12,803 nucleotides of DNA from Stephanodiscus triporus (taxonomy: Eukaryota; Bacillariophyta; Thalassiosirophyceae; Thalassiosirales; Thalassiosiraceae). Below, piece after piece: positions 7,337-12,803 of the stretch (position 1 is the stretch's first letter; each line of letters opens with the position of its first letter). Where the stretch lies: positions 1-12,803 of the forward strand of contig JALLAZ010000691.1 of NCBI GenBank assembly GCA_036939755.1, in the 5' to 3' direction. The position numbers and the translations under genes are program-made. A model generated the notes under the pieces. That model worked only from the letters and a program-made list of their open reading frames with translations. It had not been told where the DNA came from and made no database searches.

Positions 7337-8607
7337 ACTGAGGAAGTGGTGAACAAAAGGTATGATTTGCGCCATGTGTACCCATTGTCCAAATTCGTCT
7401 CAGGCTCACCGTGTGTCGTTGATTGCTTTTGAGTAAGCGATGTACTTGTTGTCCGTAAGGGCTATTGTCATCTGCCAAAAGTTGAGTTCCCAGCCGAGCA
7501 TGATTTTTAACTCAGTGAGTCCGGTTTTTGCGACCAGGTTTTTCCTCGCATCCATTTTGTCTCGACAGAGGAGTTCAGCTTTGGCAACTTCTCCGGAGAC
7601 TGCCGTGAGGCCAAGAAGTGGGGCACGTTCAAGACATGCCATGCTGTCCGAGTCTTTGAGGTTGATCGTGAGGCCGAGGAAACCATCAATGTCCGCGTGG
7701 GTTGATTGGGATATCGACAATTAGGTCGTGTCTGATGCTAAAGGGAATGTCGTCTGGAAGCACTTCTTTTGGTGGCATGTGAGCTTGAGCATCTTTGGCA
7801 AAAAGGGTGAGTGGGTCCCAATCGTTGTACAGCAGAATTGCTATAATCAAATTGCAAACTGACTCCAAAATTGATCCAAAAACCAAGGGGCAAGGGGCAC
7901 CACCGAACAAGAGTCTGAACATCATCAGAGCCAGACAAAGTTTGGGCAGTTGGGTGCAAGTTTGCATGGCCGTGTCGGCGTTTAGGTGGCATCTGCGGAA
8001 AGCCACTTTGATGGCCAGCTTTGTTGCTAGGATTCGTTTTTGGATATTTTTTCCATGCCGCAACTGCCCAATTGATGATTCGCTTGAGGGTCAAACCAAA
8101 GTAACATGGCATCAGTTTGGAGGTGTCCACGTGATTGTTGACGGACATCCTGGACTGCTATTCCCAGCTCTGGTCATGGGTGAGTCTATTTTTTGGGATG
8201 ATCTCAATGCGTTTGTTGATCGTCTTCTGGAGTTGGATGTTCAATGGAGCAAGGAGGATGCCGGAGGTAGGGCAAAACCTTGGACACTTCAATGATGTTG
8301 TAGTTTACCAGCGTGAGAAGAAGCTCCTTCTGTTGTACGGCTCCTTGTGGTTTCCGAACTCCAGGGCATCGTTGATGTCCTTCAACCAATCAGATTCGTC
8401 CAAAGGCAATAGGGGCCAGGTTGAGCCTTCCAAAAGGATGATTTTCATTCTGGGCCAGTTGGGGGTGAAGGCTGAAGATTGGCTTGAGGGCTGAAACCGG
8501 TTTGAACTCTGAGCCATATGCGAGCGGTGAATACTTTTGGGCGTGGAGTGCGCGGTGCAAGTCTCCTCCACATTTTTGCATGCTGCTGCTGCTGCTGCTG
8601 CTTTCAT
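7337..8607 (-). pseudogene. Reverse transcriptase of the YR retrotransposon, catalytically dead
   Basis: Copies element RNA into DNA. Start candidates are ATG 8605-8607 and ATG 8579-8581; the latter fits CGGDLHRALHAQKYSPLAYG. Then NWPRMKIILLEGS, INDALEFGNHK, GILLAPLNIQLQKTI, RLTHDQSWE-stop, MPCYFGLTLKRIINWAVAAW, motif A region ATKLAIKVAFRRCHL, CTQLPKLCLALMMFRLLFGG (motif B, with GGAPCP), ILLYNDWDPLTLF, DIPINPRG, then DIDGFLGLTINL (motif C), LKIMLGWELNFWQMTIAL (RT palm end) and IIPFVHHFLS. Lesions: motif A catalytic Asp is Ala (GCC 8013-8015); motif C reads I-D-G where YIDD is expected (7682-7690) with about 14 bases missing just before it; TAG 8158-8160 replaces Trp; an extra C in the run 8461-8465 shifts frame; more shifts near 8275-8320 and 8050. 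Family assignment is strong. Confidence 0.9.
8581..8602. repeat. TGC/GCA microsatellite (7 units)
   Basis: Seven TGC units plus T on the plus strand, at the 5' edge of ORF2. On the minus strand it codes poly-Ala from ATG 8607, or poly-Ser in the frame that leads into MQKCGGDL. Length change here would alter which start codon is in frame. Confidence 0.9.
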
Positions 8608-8688
8608 CGTATTAATATAATTAATTTCCTACGTTGTGAAATTGCTAAACAAAAATAGCAAATGAGAGAGATGCAATCATGATTCCAT
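8608..8688. other. Spacer between ORF1 and ORF2
   Basis: About 80 bases separate the ORF1 stop from the first ORF2 ATG. On the minus strand it holds a pyrimidine-rich tract ending TTTTTGTTTAG, which resembles a 3' splice site, and a perfect 6-bp stem ttgcta/tagcaa (8642-8647 with 8656-8661). A spliced ORF1-ORF2 junction is possible, but I found no matching donor. Confidence 0.3.
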
Positions 8689-10403
8689 CTATTCATCAAA
8701 GTCCCAGTAGTCAGCCACTGTGGTGGTCAAGTCATCAGTGTCCCAATCAGCCGCAGTTGTGTACATAACCTCATGTGTGTCTGTTCCCCAAATTTCCTCC
8801 GCTGTCCTGTGCATAAAGTGAGTCGGCTGATTATCCGGAGCCATCTGATAAATTTCCTGTAGTGGGCAAGGAGAGCACATTCAATACGCAATTAGTATCC
8901 TGTTGTCAAATCCCGTCACATCATCAGCCTTGTCCGGGTGAAGGAGAAGCTCACGATACCAACGAATAGCTTTCTCTTTGAATGTAAGAGTGCCGGGATA
9001 AGTGTGCGCTTGAAGATTGTTGGTGAGCGATTGGGTTGCAGGGGTTCCTGATGGGACGGGTTCACGAGCATAGACTTTGTTGAAACCTGCAAGTAGTAGG
9101 AGATGTTGCACTGTCGGAGGAAGGCGTTGGAAGCTGGGTGAGTTTGGTGCAAGAAAGTCCATGCTGGGATTATTCATCCAAATGTGGACCATGTTCATGG
9201 CCACCTTGGATAGGGTGAGAAGTTTGCGGCGAATGAGGGATAAATCGCTGCAGGGGCCCCCAAGAGCAAGGCGAGCGGCCTCATCTTCTCCCCAAACAGA
9301 GGCGACAATGTGTGGTGTACATGCGTTGGCTCCGGTGAGGAGCAGAGTGATGCGTGCTAGAGTGCATGCCATATCTCACCGGTCATCCCAATACAATATG
9401 GGCTTACAATCCTTATTGTAGTTGTCGGTATCCCAGTAGTACATTACTGCGTCTAGATCTTGGATGATGAGGTTATGGAAGGCGCATTCAGTGCGGTGAA
9501 GGGCCCAGGTGTTATGTTTGAGGCCAAGGATGAGTCGGGCGAAGGATGTGTAGGTGTCACGTGACATCTTGCAGTTGTGGCCTGCTTCATTGTCAAGTTC
9601 AGTGCTCCCTGGAGGGGAAGCACCATCATCAATGGTGCTGGAAACAGCTGCAATAGAAAATGCATGGGTGCAAAGGACGCGTTCTTCGTTGATGTAGTAG
9701 TCTTCATATCCAATGATGGTACCAATTTAGCCAGGAACAACACACGTTGTGGGATGTGTATGCAACAACCAACCTTCGGTAGAGAAGTGGGAAACGTTGA
9801 CGGGAGAGGGGGCTTGGGGGTGCAGAGGATGGGCTTGGTTCAAGATGTAATTCTTCTTGGCAGCCTCAACTGAAAGTTGAACTTGAATAGAGGTTTCAAG
9901 GAGTTTGGACATGGGAGTGCCATGATATCCTGCAGCAGCTGGATTAGGTTGCTGGGCCAGATTTTCCGCGCACCACCTTTGTTTTTCCACTTGGAAATGA
10001 TGTTGTCATTCCACTTGATATGGCTGTCATCGTTGTTGAAGTCGAAGTAGCTTCCACCAGTCATGAGGGCCAAAAGGTGAGTCTGATTTTCTCTTCTTGT
10101 GTTGTTGATCTTGTTGGCCCTCTCCCGGGGGGAAATCGAAAGGTTGCAAGTCGTATTCTCACCTAAAACTGTCAATCCAATTGTCAAAGTGCTCTTTGGG
10201 CATAGCTGTGGAAAAACTATTGGGGGGTTGTGGCATTGTTGTAAGACTGGTGTGACTTTGACTGGGTGGATTGGAGTGTCCCTGATCGGGAGTGGTGGCT
10301 GGGCAATCCTGTGGGGGATCTGCTGCTGTTCTCAGAGTTTGATGGGTTGGGAATCGGGAGGTTTTGGGATGGGCCGGACACCGCTAGGCTCTGGCCTGCC
10401 CAG
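8689..10403 (-). pseudogene. C-terminal part of retrotransposon ORF1, unrecognised region
   Basis: From about 9990 to 8689 (434 codons) one frame is interrupted only by TAA 9727-9729, TGA 9376-9378 and TGA 8881-8883. Segments include GTIIGYEDYYINEERVLC, SFARLILGLKHNTWALHR, DLDAVMYYWDTDNYNKDC, ACTLARITLLLTGANACTPH, VQHLLLLAGFNKVYAREP and FKEKAIRWYRELLLHPDKAD. It ends in an acidic, aromatic tail (TTTVADYWDFDE). The helical, Leu-rich middle could be capsid-like, but I know no named domain. Upstream (10403 to ~9990) the frame passes a Pro-rich linker (VRPIPKPPDSQPI, RDTPIHPVKVTPVLQQ) and a TGA near 10344, then SYFDFNNDDSHIKWNDNII; a shift between about 9840 and 9990 joins the two parts. It lies between the zinc knuckle and RT, so it is part of ORF1 or a separate small ORF. 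Confidence 0.55.
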
Positions 10404-11473
10404 TCAATTGCCATTGGAGCGGCATGACTTGATCCATTCTTTCATTACAGTTACCTTGTTGGCAGGGATGTTGTCCGCTTTGATGTGGTTGTCCTTGTGC
10501 TTGCAGTTGTTGAAGCAGTATTTTTGAAGGAGCCAGCGGGGACACATGACTGACTTGTCATTGAACTCAGGGCATGAATTGACATTTTTGTTCGCAAAAT
10601 TCACCGCCCAAGTCGCGTTGGTGAGCATGCACAAATCTGGGTGAGGGGCCTTATTTTGGCCCATTTTGCGTGCTTTGTCACCCTTCTTCTTCATCTTTCC
10701 CTTTCCCACTTTTCCTTTGTCATTTCTACCATTCTTCTTCGTGTCGTTGTTCAAGCTGAATCATTGATGGGGGCTTGCATCTTGAAGGTTGGAGGGAGAG
10801 TGATGTTGAGGAATCTGAAAATGACTTGAGATACCAAACGTGCAAAATCAATGATGGAGTTGTCAACGTTGCTGTGGTTTCTTGCAATCCTGCATTGTTT
10901 GAGCCACATCTGAAAATGAGTATCGACCGCGGGGAGGAATTTCGAGGCGAATTCTTTGTTGAGTTTTTTTTGGCCTTGAAACCCGATCGTTGATGTTCAG
11001 TCATCGTCTGCTGGGCACATAGACATTGGGAGCCAATTCTGAGCTTGCCAAAAAAGATGTCATTTGCAATGGTGAACATTTTTAGCTGCACCATCATGTC
11101 GTGTACGTTCGTTGGTGCCTTCACTTCTTGTTTGTTGGACACTTTGGTTTCATTGACTGTCATCCCTTTGCCTTGGGTAAGGACAAGTTGGAGAAGGAGG
11201 TGGCAATTATTCTGTTTGTCGATGCAAATGGGTTTGACTTTCAAGAAGGAGAAGGGGCTGTGGTTACTTAGCATGTCGGCGTTTGACCAAAGGAAAATTA
11301 CAAGGTACCCATTGGCAGTATAACCTGAAGAGAAATGACATCCAGCATGTCACGATTTTTGAACTGAAGATATAGTTCTTGTTTGGCAAGTGCGACTGTT
11401 TTGCTGTTGATGATGCGTTTGCAGGAGTCGATGGAGTCGGTTGGGACTGATTCTTGATCCATTGCAGAGGCAA
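10404..11473 (-). pseudogene. Gag-like ORF1 core with basic region and zinc knuckle
   Basis: Likely packages element RNA. Order: MDQESVPTDSIDSCKRIINS (11462 on) and FKNRDMLDVISL, a shift near 11320, then ANGYLVIFLWSNADMLSN, GMTVNETKVSNKQEVKAPTN, LKMFTIANDIFFGKLRIGSQ, a shift near 10980, then LNKEFASKFLPAVDTHFQMW, FARLVSQVIFRFLNITLPPT, and a shift near 10755 into a Lys/Gly-rich stretch (KKNGRNDKGKVGKGKMKKKG). Next comes MCPRWLLQKYCFNNCKHKDN with a following H, a C-x8-C-x3-C-x5-H knuckle at 10485-10544. Basic region followed by a zinc knuckle is the classic nucleocapsid order. I recall similar knuckles in diatom retroelement proteins, but this is memory only. TGA closes the frame at 10404-10406 (SNGN-stop). 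Confidence 0.6.
10485..10544 (-). other. Zinc-knuckle motif (C-x8-C-x3-C-x5-H)
   Basis: First Cys codon TGT at 10542-10544; last His codon CAC at 10485-10487. It directly follows the lysine-rich stretch. All four ligands are present despite decay elsewhere. The spacing is unlike the retroviral C-x2-C-x4-H-x4-C knuckle and closer to a CCCH finger. Confidence 0.6.
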
Positions 11474-12372
11474 AAAGAATTATTTTGAGAGTTGACTTGT
11501 GTAAGTTTTCCCTTGATTCTTTGTAGATACTTTGTGTTCTTTTTCTTGTCTATCGACTTGACGATTCACAGTTGCGTTAAGCATTCCGAGTAGAGCTTGG
11601 TCAACGGCTGGTCCATTGGCTGGGATCTGAGCTGGTGGGTGGTTGTTTGGGATGTTGAAGTGGACTCAAGAAAGTCAGGCATGGTGGCATTCGTTGCAGT
11701 GGCGTGTGAGGTCAGGGTCGTTTGGGTCCATCAAGAGTCAGGACTTAGAAACGCAGCCTGTCATGACTCCCCATGCCCAAAGAATGAAATCTCCAGTGTG
11801 GGCTGCAGCGTTGGTGATGCATTCTGGGTCATTCTCATGTTCGGCATCAAATTCGAAAGTGGCTGCATTCACTGCTGGGATGAACTTGGAGGCTTCGCTT
11901 GTATTGGCGGACATGATCGTGTTGACTAGCCACGGGGCTGGGAAAAAGGTTGCTGATCCTGGGTAGGTCACCGCTCCGCTTTCTGCTGGGGCTGGGATGG
12001 CTCTTGCTTCATCTTCATTGGAGCATTCCTTGAGTTCATTGATCGTTGGGGTGATTAGGTTGCATGGGTTTACGATGCTTGGTTTGTCGACGAGAAGAGC
12101 TGTCGCGTGTGGTTCTGATCCCAGAAGGCACATTAATTTGACGTTGGATGAAGATGCGTGCCGCTGACTACCTTGAAACTGTGCAAGATGTGAATCATGT
12201 TGTCAGAGTCCGCCGCCAGGAGGATGTTGTCCGGATCTGAGATGAGATTTTGAAACCTCTCGTTGTCGTTCTTGTGGGGAGACCAGGCCTCGGTGTAAAC
12301 CAAGGTGTTTTTGTTGCCGAGCTCGTTGTCGATTCGAGCGGCGTAGAAAACTTTCCAAGTGGAGTGTGGCAT
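11474..12372 (-). pseudogene. N-terminal part of retrotransposon ORF1
   Basis: ATG at 12370-12372 in a good eukaryotic context (ACAACAATGCC) starts MPHSTWKVFYAARIDNELGN, and the frame stays open to a TAA at 12133-12135. A shift near 12133-12150 continues it as LGSEPHATALLVDKPSIVNP, ITPTINELKECSNEDEARAI, SANTSEASKFIPAVNAATFE and GDFILWAWGVMTGCVSKS. Then come stops at 11738-11740 and two further TGA codons near 11670-11680 (HHA-stop-LS-stop-VHF). The end has DQALLGMLNATVNRQVDRQE, which may form a short coiled coil before the gag-like core. No domain recognised. The first 25 residues faintly recall the Y-A-x-R ... V-Y-x-x-W layout of viroplasmin/RNase H-N domains, which is too weak to call. Confidence 0.5.
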
Positions 12373-12374
12373 TG

Positions 12375-12414
12375 TTGTCTAAAGCTAAGGATTACTTTTC
12401 TATTCTTTAGACAA
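12375..12414 (-). promoter_or_regulatory. Hairpin directly before the ORF1 start codon
   Basis: ttgtctaaag (12375-12384) pairs perfectly with ctttagacaa (12405-12414) around a 20-base loop. In the minus-strand RNA the 3' arm ends two bases before the AUG (12370-12372). Such a leader hairpin could modulate initiation or be a packaging or primer-related structure; function is inferred from position only. Confidence 0.5.
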
Positions 12415-12803
12415 GGGACGGGCTGGTCGAAATCGAGGTGAAATCGGTTTGGCCCAAAACAATGAGCTCCTCCTGTCAGGTTTAAATGGCATGTGGAAAT
12501 AATTTATCGTAAAACCGCAACCCCCCTGTCTGCGCTCCTCCCGATTTGGACTCCTCAAAACCCGGCAAGCTAAAAAAGGGAGTTTTAGACCTTAGCACTT
12601 GTGGGTTAGCTGAGTTGCTTCTGCACCGACTTGTACTACGGTAGAAGAGGCGCAGAAAAGTTACTCACACTTCTAGTTCTATAAGCCTCCACCCCCAGCC
12701 GCAGGCCACCCAACAGAGTGCGCGTTCGGGTAGGGACCCGTAGCGCCCAAAAAAAAAAATTAACAGTAAACAACGATCAACCTGTATTGCATAGGAATAG
12801 TAC
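12415..12803. other. Gene-free flank, possible 5' leader or terminal region of the retrotransposon
   Basis: No gene supported. It holds a G+C-rich interrupted hairpin (gcgc/cgggt with acccg/gcgc, 12720-12746) followed by an A11 run (12749-12759), and a C6 run near 12515. The minus strand therefore has T11 followed by a hairpin, upstream of ORF1. An element terminal repeat should lie here if the copy is complete, but I cannot define one. Confidence 0.4.

Larger units (their letters stand above)
5509..12372 (-). mobile_element. DIRS-like (tyrosine-recombinase) retrotransposon relic
   Basis: Transcribed from high to low coordinates. ORF1 (12372 to 8689) is gag-like with a zinc knuckle; ORF2 (8607 to 5509) reads reverse transcriptase, RNase H, tyrosine recombinase. 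Reverse transcriptase plus a tyrosine recombinase in one unit, with no DDE integrase or aspartic protease seen, defines the DIRS/YR order of retrotransposons. The recombinase would integrate a circular DNA copy without making target duplications. True ends are unknown: I found no inverted terminal or split direct repeats between 4600-5508 and 12373-12803 by eye, so the stated limits are only coding limits. At least six frameshifts and a dozen stops make it non-autonomous. Family details come from memory of related algal elements; the domain order is read from the sequence. Confidence 0.8.

Noticed and set aside
7795..8295. Plus-strand open frame of 166 codons
   Set aside because: It is antisense to the reverse transcriptase core, whose motifs are clear on the minus strand; this frame shows no domain.
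2156..9378. Reassigned TGA codon (alternative genetic code)
   Set aside because: TAA and TAG stops and many frameshifts also interrupt the same genes, and TGA falls at Arg positions, not at one consistent residue used by known codes.
11597..11966. Plus-strand open frames of ~110 codons
   Set aside because: They lie opposite the ORF1 N-terminal region and show only low-information Trp/Val/Ser composition.
12298..12372. Viroplasmin/RNase H N-terminal-like domain at the ORF1 start
   Set aside because: Only the Y-A-x-R and V-Y-x-x-W spacing is vaguely similar; too little to support.
12607..12686. tRNA-like A box (tagctgagttg) and weak B box (gttctataagc), possible SINE
   Set aside because: The B box matches poorly and no tRNA fold can be drawn; the A11 run lies after an unrelated hairpin.
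12720..12759. Rho-independent terminator (hairpin plus homopolymer)
   Set aside because: The run is A on the strand where it follows the hairpin, and the host looks eukaryotic.

Overview
The window looks like repeat-rich nuclear DNA from a eukaryote. There is one clean spliceosomal-type intron (AG|GTAAGT ... TTTTTAG), no bacterial operon structure, and nearly everything recognisable is a decayed transposable element. A stramenopile alga, perhaps a diatom, is a reasonable guess because the element families resemble ones I remember from diatom genomes. That guess is inference, not proof. Almost all coding relics are on the minus strand.

Layout in plus coordinates. (1) 1-249: edge of a Ty3/gypsy-like element (aspartic protease end and the linker after it), minus strand, broken by a frameshift. 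(2) 201-557: a low-complexity acidic reading frame on the plus strand, doubtful. (3) 558-1477: non-coding, with three copies of a ~35-bp A+T-rich tandem repeat, a perfect 20-bp-arm hairpin and a second 9-bp-arm palindrome. (4) 1478-2723: two adjacent minus-strand genes of unknown function, the second rich in coiled coil, each carrying a TGA where arginine (CGA) would fit. (5) ~2930-4529: a hAT-like transposase pseudogene with a BED-like zinc finger, a 61-bp intron that joins the frame exactly, the core DUF659-like domain and a missing C-terminus. (6) 4560-5508: no convincing gene, but a diverged inverted repeat whose two arms encode the same peptide, nested palindromes and an A+T-rich foldback.

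(7) 5509-12372: the main object, a ~6.9-kb relic of a tyrosine-recombinase (DIRS-like) retrotransposon on the minus strand. In transcription order it has a long ORF1 (12372 to 8689) with a lysine-rich, zinc-knuckle gag-like middle and an unrecognised C-terminal region, followed by ORF2 (8607 to 5509) with reverse transcriptase, RNase H and tyrosine recombinase. A hairpin sits directly before the ORF1 start codon. (8) 12415-12803: flank or possible 5' untranslated or terminal region with no gene.

The elements would have worked as a copy-and-paste machine: gag-like packaging, RT plus RNase H to make DNA, and tyrosine recombinase instead of a DDE integrase to insert it. It is dead here. RT motifs A and C are damaged, the RNase H glutamate appears to be lysine, and stops interrupt the recombinase at its box I arginine and just before the nucleophilic tyrosine. 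A pattern runs through three unrelated gene groups: many in-frame stops are TGA exactly where arginine is expected (CGA to TGA), plus TAG where tryptophan (TGG) is expected. This looks like cytosine deamination or a RIP-like process acting on repeats.
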